From: Zelopaecilomyces penicillatus | Lineage: Eukaryota; Ascomycota; Sordariomycetes; Hypocreales; Pseudodiploosporaceae | Length of the DNA: 64,000 nt | NCBI GenBank assembly: GCA_005765155.1 | Contig: VCCP01000006.1 | Span: forward strand, 1,190,501-1,254,500 | Direction: 5' to 3' | Translations under genes and position numbers: made by a program | In this document: positions 49,497 to 59,406 of the stretch, piece by piece | Position numbering within the stretch: position 1 is the stretch's first letter | Layout: each line of letters begins with the position of its first letter | The notes under the pieces: model-generated | Databases searched by the model: none | What the model was told of the DNA's origin: nothing | The model's input: the letters and a program-made list of their open reading frames with translations, nothing else

Positions 49497-50080
49497 TGTC
49501 GCAAGGTGGGAAGAAAGTGTTGGGGCTGCGGCGTGGCTCAGAAAGGGGACACAAAGTTCTATAGACCCGCGAGTGCTTCATAGACGGTTAAGAGAAGCGG
49601 AGAGAAAGCCAAACCGTGGCTCTTGATCTCTCAGAGTGGGATGAGAGAGTGTGTGGGGAGGGGACAGTGATGATGTCTGTTGCCCACTTGTGTGTGTAAG
49701 ATACCCCAGATAAAACAATCGTCTTCTAAACAATACAGACCCAATTCTATACGTATTGGGGAAGGAAGGGACTCGAGTGATTCAGATTGAGTCCCGAGGA
49801 ATGTGAGGAATGGGTTTGATGAGAGACAAAGAAGTTAAACAGAAACGAGACAATAGACTTTCCAGGAGCGGGGACGAGAGCATATAAGTACTTTTGGCTC
49901 AAAGTGATTTCCACCCACCTGGCTTGTATCCCAAGGGATGGCTGTGACATAGAGGCCAACCCGGAATGCTTGGAGTTTCTTGGCGACAGGCGAACCGGCG
50001 ACTTAGCGCGGCCTTCGCCATTCTTCTCCGCGCCGCCACCCCATGCCGCAACCATAAGATGGGGCCGGAGCAGAGCAGCG

Positions 50081-50088
50081 TGACGTCA
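50081..50088. promoter_or_regulatory. CRE-like palindrome upstream of ENA-type ATPase
   Basis: A perfect TGACGTCA lies about 590 bp upstream of the ENA start. In yeast, the ENA1 promoter has a CRE bound by Sko1. One such 8-mer is expected by chance in 64 kb, and a second occurs at 10691-10698, so the support is weak. A PacC-type GCCAAG core (minus strand) is at 49984-49979. Confidence 0.3.
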
Positions 50089-51504
50089 AGCAGGCAGGCA
50101 ATGGGGCAAAGCAACTCTTGGGGGAGTTTTTTTGTGTGTGTGTGTTTTTTTTTTTTTCATCTGGCCGTAATATCATTGCCCAGCCCCGTGTCATAGATAA
50201 TACCTAGTACAGATCTGGGACATGCAGACGATGGCCGCGATATTATTAGGTATTGCGTGCATGAGGGTTGGCTTGTTACAACAATGTCACACAGCAGCAG
50301 CTGCTGCAGTTAGTGTGTTCGACATCTTCTCTGACTTTCTCTTCTCTTCTCAGTCATCGATTTCGACAGATACAGATTGGCGCCGGCATTGACTCCGAGG
50401 AAAAAGCTAAAGCACTGTGCCCGTTTGAATGAAGGCACATATGAGCATGGAGTGCCAACGATGAATAACACGGCCATCAACCCCGGCAGGGCTGAAAAGC
50501 CGAGGCTGGAGGGGAAGCTCCCATTGGCAACGTCTATATCGTGCCCGAGTGTGGGCTGGAGATGAACCTGGTTGGTTGTTTGGCCATGACGATAATCCCA
50601 GGCGCACGGGACACACCGGGTTCGACGAAAAGAGAAAAAAAAGATACCAAAGTGATGAAAATGTTGAACAGGGCCAAGACCAAGAACGGACCACACGGCT
50701 ACACTATCATGGCCCACGTTGTTGTCAATCCCAGCTCAACTATAACACTTACAATCAGCTCACCAGTGCCAAGATGGTTGTCTCTGCTTGGCAACGCGCG
50801 GCGAAAGCCAACCACAAGCCGTGGTCAGCGACGCCAAGGCGCGGCGTCCAGCATCGCTCTCCATGGTGTCGCTGGGCCACGCCGAATTTTCTTGAGTGAG
50901 TGTGTTTCTTTCCCCAGCAATGCAACCTGCGCAAAGGAAAAAAGAGTCTTTGTCGGGAGTGGGCTGGTTCATAATAAGGTTAATGAAATGCCTTTACACG
51001 TATAGCCTCGTTGAAAGTCACATGCCCCCAACCAATGGCATCTACTCTGCATATCGGCCTTCCCCCACCTCCCCTCCACCCCCCATGGCTGAGACCAGTG
51101 TGTGTGGCCTTGGCGCCAAGCCCATGTGAGTGGCGACAGGTTTTGGTTTCTGGAAGGCCAGGCCGAAGCAACAGCGGTTTTTGTGTTTCTTTGACTCAAG
51201 CTTTCATCGAGATGCACTATCTCATGCGCCCAGCCTCGCGCTGAGGATTGGCGTATGTCGTTATGCCAAGGAATTGGTTCTAGCCCTTATCTTTCTCGTC
51301 ATAACCCGGAGGAGACAGGCTATTCATCAGCATCCAACGGCTCCTTGGCAGGCTTCCTGCTCGGATTAGGTAGGTCGGCGAATTGGCCAGATCGTTTTTA
51401 TTACTTGGTGGTTGATAGTGGCATTGGACATTTTGCAGCCATCAAGAGCCGAGCAAGCATGGCGAATATCAAGAGTGACGACTTGACTCCGTAAGGTGAC
51501 GAGT

Positions 51505-51523
51505 GTGGTGGTGGTGGTGGTGG
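51505..51523. repeat. (GTG)n microsatellite
   Basis: About six GTG triplets in non-coding sequence. Confidence 0.75.
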
Positions 51524-52377
51524 TAGTCGGCTCCACGCCTGCAGGAGCGGAGTTGCCCCTCCACAAAGCATGGACCTTCCGTATACCGGGTCACGTGGAT
51601 TGTCCGGTTGAAAGCCACACGGCCCACTGCGGCACATCCATTCTCCATTCTCGGCCGTCGTCGGCATCTCCAATCTGCTAAGCCACACCGATATCGATCC
51701 CCCGGTGACGCCGACCGATGCGCGGGGGTGAGAAGCTGAGTTATTTGAACAGAATCTTCCAGATCATTCTCATTGAAATGCATCTTCTCAGTATCTTGCA
51801 TCAAGTAACTACCCACATAATCTGGGGGATGCAGTGTGTCCGCAAGCCACGGTTTAGTCTTTTTGTGTGCCGCCGAAGGAAAAGGTAAAAGGGAAAGCCG
51901 GGGCTGACCAAACATGGAGTACTTGGTAGCGAGGTTCTAGAAACGAATCAAGCTTTTGAGAGAGTTATTAGACTAAATCTTGTGGGTGGACCCTGAAACT
52001 CAATTGTGTATATTCCTTCGTGGACCTTTCTGTGTTATTTATGCCCATCGTCAGCATTACCCGGGACACAAGGTTTGTTCCCTAATACAGGGCTATTAAT
52101 GATTTGCCCTGTATTGATACTTATATAATTAACTTATTCTGTGTGTTAGTAATTCCCTGGCGCTATATTCTGTAAACCTGGTGCTCTTGACAACATTGGC
52201 ATTGTTCATTGCTATTCTAGAGTGCGTTCCCACCGGCTTCGTATTGCGCACCATCTGAAACCGCTATACTTCAACAAGTGCGTTGGTCTTCTTCATCGCG
52301 TTTCACTTTATTCTGCCCATCAAGGATTTCAATTCATTAGAGAATTTTAATGATATTGCATGGCCTCGTGAAATATG

Positions 52378-52569
52378 TTAAGCCTCATTTGAGTGTTCCT
52401 TGGCTTCCTGGTATTCCTGCCGCATCAAAAATGATACTGCTTGCCCTCTAGGGTTAGGGTCGTGATAGATGAATCTTGCTATAGCTAGGTGATATATTCC
52501 CATCCAAACGAAAGGCTCTGAAGTTATCATCTGGTATATAAATTTCATGAGAGGAATATGAGCATACAT
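52378..52569 (-). other. Unexplained 63-codon ORF downstream of the terpene cyclase; possible exon remnant
   Basis: The ORF has a natural-looking composition (segments FVWMGIYHLAIARFIYHDP and RGQAVSFLMRQEYQEAKEHS) in AT-rich flanks, on the same strand as the terpene cyclase and 126 bp past its stop codon. I do not recognise a family. It could be a relic of a neighbouring biosynthetic gene or a chance ORF. Confidence 0.25.
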
Positions 52570-52695
52570 ATCTACTGCTTATTCCTTACAATATGCTTGA
52601 TGTTAATTCTGCAGCTTGCATGAAATAGTAACCTCGGGATTTCACTTTATATACCGAAAGGAAAAGTGTGTTCTGTCAATTGATTAAGTCATTTT

Positions 52696-54019
52696 TCATC
52701 CAGCATAACTCTGTAGCAAAGTCTCCGCCTTGTCGCAAAGCTCCGGATGATATCGCGGACAACTCATACTCCAAACAACATTCCCCGGAATAAAAAACGA
52801 TATACCCGTCAAATACACCCGTAGCCGAGGCGTACACACCACCTCATCCTCAAAGAAAGCATGCATCTCCTGCAGGAACCTCTTCTCATAGTCGCAAATC
52901 ACTTGCCGCGTCCTCTCCTTCGCCGCACTCGGCGACAGGTCTTCGTGCTGCATGTAGAGCCACACCACGTTCATCATGGTCGCGGATTTCTCGACTTTCC
53001 TTTCTTCCTGTAGCATGTCGCATTCGACATCAAATGAGTAGAAATCGTTGGCCAGCGTGCCTGCCGCGTAGCATAGGTGGGCTATAGGGGCTACGCATTC
53101 TTCTTCTTCCTTGGTTAAGACGAAGCCCATTCCGAAGCGCATCAGTGCATCGACCCAGCTGAGAGATTTGAAACAAGGAGAGAAGGATTAGTGAAATTGA
53201 TTACGGGGCCTCTCAAAAAAGAAAAAGAAAAAGAAAAAGAAAAAGAAAAAGAAAAAGAAAAAGAAAAAGAAAAAGAAAAAGGGGACGGGAACTCACGGGA
53301 CACCTGCGTCAATGATTCGATATTTGAGATAGTCTTCAAGGTTGACGAAGCTACAGTAGCTCTCGCGAGACGTGGCATTCCCTACCATCTCCTTCCAAGT
53401 TTTGATGACGGCTTCCGCACAAGGCTTGTCAACTGACATCATCTCCAATATCAACTTTGATCCTATTTTCTTGGCCGCGTCCTGTTTATTGTGATTAGGC
53501 TTGCTCAGAGTTCCCGAGTCCTTCTTCATAAAAATTAGTACAATTCTGCTAATAGTCGTACCGATCAAGGTGTTCTATATAGCAGTTATTTGTTTTTTAC
53601 CTGCGATTTGGACTCTGGCTCTAAGAAATTGTCATCAAGAAGAAAAGCATCTAGTTGCATAAAAGAGATCGGTCAGCTTGGAGATTTATCAAGAACCTCA
53701 CCCATTCTTCCCTATTCACACTCAACAAAAACTTACATTCATTAAAGTACGACACGAGCGCCAGTCTTTCAGGCCTACACAGTGGCAGCACAAGCGCCAT
53801 GAAATTCCCTTGGAAGGGATTGTAATTCGCCCAGCGACAAACTGATCCAACATTTTTCCTCCAGTCCTCACGGCAGCGAAAAGTGCCCTCGTCGGCTTTC
53901 TGCTCATATTTGTGGCGCCGCAACGGGTAATCGTGACAAAAGCCGTCTATTCCGGAGGTTTGCCGACTCACTAGGTGAGATACCTCATCGAGCCCAGATT
54001 CTGTAAGATAGCAATCCAT
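52696..54019 (-). CDS. Class I terpene cyclase (stand-alone; similar to the cyclase half of fungal di/sesterterpene synthases)
   Basis: Ionises and cyclises a prenyl diphosphate with Mg2+. Exons 54019-53737, 53650-53601, 53523-53297 and 53158-52696 join to 340 aa. Motifs in order: WANYNPFQGNFMALVLPLCR; the Asp-rich motif LLDDNFLE (residues 98-105); the diphosphate sensor YLKYRIIDAG; the NSE triad NDFYSFDVE with N224, S228 and E232; and the terminal MSCPRYH, which supplies the RY pair. The layout matches the cyclase domain of chimeric synthases such as fusicoccadiene and ophiobolin F synthase, but the protein stops after this domain and no prenyltransferase half follows. No P450, other tailoring gene or transporter is adjacent, so it looks like an orphan. 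The third intron carries a long hexanucleotide repeat. The acceptor of exon 3 is ambiguous by 3 nt. Substrate chain length cannot be told. Confidence 0.88.
53215..53281. repeat. Hexanucleotide (GAAAAA)n microsatellite inside terpene cyclase intron 3
   Basis: Ten exact copies of GAAAAA (53221-53280) plus flanking partial units. On the gene's strand this is a (TTTTTC)n pyrimidine run starting 15 nt after the intron donor. Length variation here could affect splicing. Confidence 0.9.
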
Positions 54020-55034
54020 TGTATTTGAATTGAAGTGAATGATAAGTATGCAATTGTGGGTTCATCATCTTCGTCAAATGAAAGCGGTCCAGTCAATATC
54101 TTTTATATAATCCCGATACTGATTACTACCTAACTCTATACTCATTTAATACATGTCAGAATCTTACAAACAGGAGACGTGATTTGTTGGGTAGCAATAC
54201 CCTAGCGCTTGCTGGGTCTACTACGTAGTCGGCCGTGTCTGTCTCAGTTCAGACAGCCACAGACCTCGATTGTCATATTTACTAAGTAGCAGTATAGCCC
54301 ATAACGTTATGTCAATGTGCCTCCACTACGGCCTGCTAGTGCTCTCTAGACCCATGCGATGGAGGCTCCTTTGGCAGCTGTGGACACGGATATGAAGATC
54401 CCGCTGCAATGACCGCATTATCATTGCCGGCATGGCATTAGTGCGTGTTGAGGACTATTTATGAGTGGGCATCGACAGGTGACGATATGCAACTTGCTGC
54501 CCTATCTACCCACCCTAGGCTCGGCGCGATGGCACATCATGGCACAATAGCTCACAAGTTTTTTAATGTCTATCCCCATTCGCAAACATGCAACTAATTA
54601 TCCTGTATGTGCTAGAATGAGCCTTCTTGCCATGCTTCTCTTCTGGTTGTAATCCGACAGAATATTGAGAGAGAGTTAGATGGCACATTGTTCTCATACC
54701 GAGACATTAAGCGAAACGAGATGCTCCTAGTACCTCAGTTTTAGTCCCACAGAAGTTCTATGTTTTCAGTAGCTTACTTAAAAGTCTATACAATATATCC
54801 AATGTCCAAATAACGGTGTGGAAAGTGACACAAACCTGTCAACTTTGCCCCACTCCTGATTATGTTCCCCATGTTTCATCGCTGTATATCGTAGTGCAGA
54901 TTCACCAATAATCCCGTCATTAGACCGTAACTTTAAAGTTCAATATCGTCCTCAAACTCCGTATGTGCAAAAGCAATTCCCTCCGTTTCGTCCTCCGATC
55001 TGGGTTTTCTCCGCCGTACCAGTTGGATTCTTTG
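54020..55034. other. Intergenic region, terpene cyclase promoter
   Basis: A 1-kb AT-leaning stretch upstream of the terpene cyclase. No gene, RNA or repeat was recognised. Confidence 0.55.
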
Positions 55035-56060
55035 CTATAAGAAACCCATCAAGACGACCACAGCAACGCTAGCCCCAATGGCAAAGATGCCTCGAGCGGT
55101 CGTTGAAGGCGCTGAACTCTCCGGCTTGACTCCTGTAGCTCCCAAGCCTAGATACCAAGCGCCAATATCGGTTAGGTCGCCTGCATTGTTCAAGAATGTC
55201 GCTTGAGGTCCGACGTTGGATTTGGAGGAGCGAAAGGCACCAAAGTATGTGTAACGCCCAATGTAATCCTCCTTGTCGAAGTAATCGAGAGTTTGGTTGA
55301 AAAATGCCTGTGTTTCCCCAAGTGGCTTATGGGCAAAGGCATATTCAGTGATCCAAATCTCTGCATCCGGCCAGCTATGAATATCGATGTTAGAACTAAG
55401 TAGGTTTCTTGAGGTAGATGGATGACCCTGGATATTGCCAAGTACTTACGTTGCACGCCGTTCGCCAATGTGAGAGGCCAAACCGGCAAAGTTATCATAC
55501 CAGTGCACGGGAAGGTAATCCCATGTACAGTTCTTCTTAGGACCGCCTTCGCTGATGATGGCTGAACAGTTGCCCAGAAACTGCTTCAGCCAGGGCAAGC
55601 TACCGTATCCACCTGTACACGCTGGCAGTCCCAGCTTGATACCCATCTTCCCCAATGGCTCAAAGTTAGCAACCCAGGCTTGGGCAGCGTCCTTTGGCTG
55701 AATGTTGCTGCCGCCCTGGTCAGGCAGCGCATCCGGCTCGTTGAAGGCCAGGACATGCTTGATCTTTCTGCCTTGGTCGATGAGACTTTTGACTTCTTTT
55801 AAAAATGCGGTATCATCCAGGTTGGAGCTGACACCCCACATCATGGGGATGAATTCAAACTCATCCTGTGAGAGAGACTCGTAGGCAGGTGAAGGCAAGC
55901 TCTGGTAGTTGTAATACCATGTCAAGTCGCTGCCGGACTGCACCCAGACTTTGTTGTCCGCAGGGAAATCTTTGTTGGGCGTAAACACAAGACCCCTCTT
56001 GTCTGAAGCGGCGCTGGCAAGGGCAAGCCCTGCGAGCAGTGCGAAACTGGCTCTAGTCAT
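55035..56060 (-). CDS. Secreted GPI-anchored GH128 protein (Asl1-like, putative beta-1,3-glucanase)
   Basis: Cell-wall or surface glycoside hydrolase of family 128. Exons 56060-55450 and 55374-55035 join to 316 aa. The start gives a signal peptide (MTRASFALLAGLALASAA). The body begins KRGLVFTPNKDF, and aromatic substrate-binding segments DLTWYYNYQS and PMMWGVSSN follow. The likely acid/base Glu108 is in LAFNEPDA, HWYDNFAGLASHI follows, and the likely nucleophile Glu214 is in EIWITEYAFA. After the catalytic domain (YFGAFRSS, GAWYLGLGA) comes a Ser/Thr-rich linker and a hydrophobic C-terminal tail (FAIGASVAVVVLMGFL) typical of GPI attachment. Length and motif order are normal. It may take part in wall remodelling. 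The neighbours do not add functional information. Confidence 0.93.
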
Positions 56061-57135
56061 GACGAGTGGCGATGCTGTTTGGCGAAGCCCTCAGATGCAA
56101 ACGGTTCGGTTGCAATCGATCGTTAAGGGTCCGTCGCGCGTTTCCCAACCAGAACAGCAAACGATTGCGCAGCTGCTGGGATATTTGGTTGATTTCAGCC
56201 TATGGTCGCATCGAGGCGCAGCCAGCGGGTTCGTCTCGTTCCGCTCCACCGCCTGGGTCGTCCTCAAGGTGGGCTTGAAGGGTTGTTTCGCTGTGAGAAG
56301 TTGTTGCGGGCGCGCACGACGCAGTGGAACAGAGTCGAGCTTTTACAACGTCAACAATGCTGCTGTGCTGATGATTTTCTAGTCTGCAACGCGCGTCGAA
56401 GACAAGGCCAATGGAACTGAAAAGGAAGAGGAACGTTGGGCATGAAAAGGAGGAAATGTAGAAGGATGGCACACACCTTCGACGCAACTTTGGCCCATCA
56501 TTGGCCTATCCGGGGGCGACTAGGTCGCGGGAATCTGCGATCCAGCAAGCCTGGTGGCTGCACAGCAAATCCGCCCAAGCCACCATCCAGGGGCACGATA
56601 CGAGACAGAGCGATCTGGCTGGTGGGTTGGTTGGGCCGAGTGGGCAACGCAACGGGGGGGCTTCAGGGCACGGGCTCTCCCTGTGATAACTCGCTATCGA
56701 CTTGTACGGGCACCTTGGCATGGCCAGTAGCTGGCGACGCACAGGCTGTCCAAGTCGCCCATGTTAGTAGCTTTGGTAGCCGGAGGCGCTACTATCGAGC
56801 GCCATCAACTTGGAAGTTGGAAGGGTATGCTGTAGGTACGCTGTGGGGTTACATTGGAACGCCGCAGGATGCTCCGAATACTCCGTCCGCTTCGCAGTTT
56901 TTTTCTTCAATTACACCGGCAGGCAGCCTGTGGACATGGAATCTATTGTAAATTAACTACTTTGCATCTGCTGCACGATGGGCGGTTGATGACGCCTAGG
57001 GAAATCCGAACTGGCATATCTTGCACCTGTACTGTATAGCGCCCACTATAGGCAGGTTGGTCTGTAACACAGCAGTATGTTCAAGCATCAGCTATGGTGC
57101 TGGCGCTGAAGAGTCGAGTGGATTGCATGCATGCC

Positions 57136-57170
57136 AGGTGTGCAAGGTGTGCAAGGTGTGCAAGGTGTGC
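57136..57170. repeat. 9-bp tandem repeat, nearly four copies
   Basis: AGGTGTGCA is repeated head to tail (57136-57144, 57145-57153, 57154-57162, partial 57163-57170). Confidence 0.8.
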
Positions 57171-57589
57171 TAGGCTATGAGTTTGATAGAGCGCCCCACA
57201 ACAGGTTGTCAAAACGGAGACCAACGAGCTTTGGGTTCGTTTCATAGAAGCTGTGGGATAATGGTCAGATGGGTTTTTGCTGAAAGTAAATAATGACTTC
57301 GACGCAGGCCAATGCGATTCTTGTATGGTACGCGGATAGCAACACATACAGTATGGGAACTCATCCCTATTGATGCTACTTCGCCACACACAATCATTCG
57401 TAGGAGAGAATCTTGTTCGCGAACTGTGTTTTCAAAGCACGGTTACAGAACCCGTTCGGCATCTTATGCAATCGTTTACTCAACACATAACCAGTTCCAA
57501 TGCCGTCTACAAGATGGAATCCGGTGCGCAATAATAATCACCCATATTAACCCGCCTCGTTGTCCTTAGAGAGTAGGTAATCACTCCAT

Positions 57590-57703
57590 CCGAGGACGGA
57601 ATCTTCGCCAATGGCAAACTGCCTCGGCGACAGTGACAAAACCGGCCGCTCGGCAACCAATTATATAAGCCCCACTCCCCAAGAACCGCGCTGTCTACCT
57701 CGG
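57590..57703. promoter_or_regulatory. Three FarA/CTF1-type CCTCGG motifs in the thiolase promoter
   Basis: CCGAGG at 57590-57595, CCTCGG at 57622-57627 and CCTCGG at 57698-57703 fall within 114 bp, 217-330 bp upstream of the thiolase ATG. This hexamer is the core bound by the fatty-acid-responsive regulators FarA/FarB and CTF1 in filamentous ascomycetes. About 0.2 would be expected by chance in 350 bp. Confidence 0.7.
57657..57669 (+). promoter_or_regulatory. CCAAT and TATA box of the thiolase gene
   Basis: CCAAT (57657-57661) runs directly into TATATAAG (57662-57669), about 250 bp before the start codon and between the second and third CCTCGG motifs. Confidence 0.6.
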
Positions 57704-57919
57704 CTCAACCCCACAACCCCCGGCATTCCCGTAGGTGTAAACTACCTACAGAACAGCTAAAGTTTCGTTGAGTGCCATTCCGTCCTCCCTATAAGCAGAG
57801 CCATTTGCCCCCAAATCGTCAGCAACGCCTTTTCTCCTCTCCCTTCCTCTCATCTTCTCTTCCACCCCCCCATATACCCCGAATCTCTGCACAGGCAATT
57901 GTCACATTAAACCGTCACA

Positions 57920-59406
57920 ATGGCCGTCGAACGTATTGGATCCATCATCAAGCACCTGGCCCCTGGGTCATCGCTGAGCAGCATGTAAGTTGACTTTTCT
58001 TTGGGTCTGTTTTTGCGATCTCGCGCATTGCAGCTTTGCTGACGATTTCCCCCCCAAAAACAGTCAGGCCAAGAATGCCGATGATATTGTCATTACATAT
58101 GCGGCCCGTACACCGCTCACAAAGGCTCGCAAGGGCGGCTTCAAGGACACCAGCCTCGAGTCCATCATCTACCTGCTTCTGAAGGAGGTTAACGCCCGAA
58201 GCGGTCTCGATCCCGCTCTGGTTGAGGACATTTGCCTCGGCAATGTAAGCTTCACCCCCTCGCGACTTGGGAAGCTGAATAAGAGATAGAAAATGAAACA
58301 TCTTGCTAACGAGTATCGTTCATATAGGTCTCCGATCTCCAAGCCGCAAACAAGATCCGTACCGCTGCTCTCGCTGCTGGCTACCCCAACACCGCCGGCG
58401 CCAACTCGGTCAACCGCTTCTGCTCATCCGGCTTGAAGGCCATTGCCGACATCGCCCACTCCATTTCCAACAACTCCATCTCCATCGGTATCGCTGTCGG
58501 CGCCGAGAGCATGTCCAACCAGGGCACTGCTGGCGAGCCTCTCGACGAGGCTGTCATCTCCAAGAGCCAGGATGCCGCCGACTGCCTGCAGCCCATGGGC
58601 TGGACGAGCGAGAACGTGGTCAGGGACTTTGGCCTCGACAGGGAGAGCATGGACAAGTTTGCCGCAGAGAGCTTCCAGAGAGCCGAGAAGGCGCAGACTT
58701 CTGGGTGGACACATGACGAGATTGTCCCCATCACCACCAAGGTCAAGGGCCCTGACGGCGAGTGGACCGAGGTCACCGTGGCCAAGGACGACGGAATCCG
58801 CCCCGGCACAACCTTTGAGGGTCTGTCCAAGATTCGCCCTGCCTTCCCTCAGTGGGGACCCGCCACCACCGGTGGCAACGCCAGCCAGGTCACCGACGGA
58901 GGTAAGCTTATTCCTTTTTTCTCACCCCATCTCAATCCTGTCTACTTGCGCAGCGACTAACCTAGATTCACTTTTTAGCTGCCGCCGTTGTTCTGATGAA
59001 GCGATCAACCGCCACCAAGCTGGGTCTCCCCATTGTGGCCAAGTACGTCGGCTCCACCGTCGCCGGCCTCGCCCCCCGCATCATGGGCATCGGTCCCAGC
59101 GTTGCCATCCCCAAGCTGCTCTCCATCTACAACGTCAGCCTCGCCGATATGGATGTCATCGAGGTCAACGAGGCCTTTGCCTCCATGGCCGTCTACTGCC
59201 GCGAGAAGCTCGGCCTCGACTGGGCCAAGATGAACCCCCGAGGTGGCGCCATTGCCCTGGGCCACCCTCTCGGCGCGACCGGTGCCCGACAGGTTGTGAC
59301 AGGACTGAGCGAGCTGAGGAGGACCAAGAAGAAGATGCTGTTGACCAGCATGTGCATCGGTTCCGGCCAGGGTATGGCTGGTCTCTTTGTTAACGAGCAA
59401 GTCTAA
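57920..59406 (+). CDS. POT1: Peroxisomal 3-ketoacyl-CoA thiolase
   Basis: Last step of fatty-acid beta-oxidation, cleaving 3-ketoacyl-CoA to acetyl-CoA and a shortened acyl-CoA. Exons 57920-57984, 58064-58244, 58328-58901 and 58979-59406 join to 415 aa. The N-terminus MAVERIGSIIKHL carries a PTS2 peroxisomal signal (R5, I6, five residues, H12, L13). The acylation Cys is C114 in VNRFCSSGLKA. Further motifs are NEAFASMAVYC, the catalytic His in GGAIALGHPLGATGAR and the C-terminal base Cys in MCIGSGQGMAG. Length fits fungal POT1-type thiolases rather than cytosolic acetoacetyl-CoA thiolase. The promoter holds three fatty-acid-response motifs and a TATA box. No defect is seen. Confidence 0.96.

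Larger units (their letters stand above)
49497..52695. other. Intergenic region upstream of ENA-type gene and downstream of terpene cyclase
   Basis: 3.2 kb with no convincing gene apart from one unexplained AT-rich ORF (52378-52569). Simple repeats include a (GTG)n run and a GCAGCAG/CTGCTGC palindrome at 50294-50307. This stretch should hold the ENA promoter. Confidence 0.55.
56061..57919. other. Divergent intergenic region between GH128 and thiolase genes
   Basis: 1.86 kb with no recognisable gene. It holds a 9-bp tandem repeat, three CCTCGG-type motifs and a TATA box just upstream of the thiolase, and a CT-rich leader with no ATG before the thiolase start from about 57700 on. Confidence 0.6.

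Noticed and set aside
53191..53436. ORF with a long Glu-Lys repeat on the plus strand
   Set aside because: It is the translation of the (GAAAAA)n microsatellite inside a terpene cyclase intron on the other strand.
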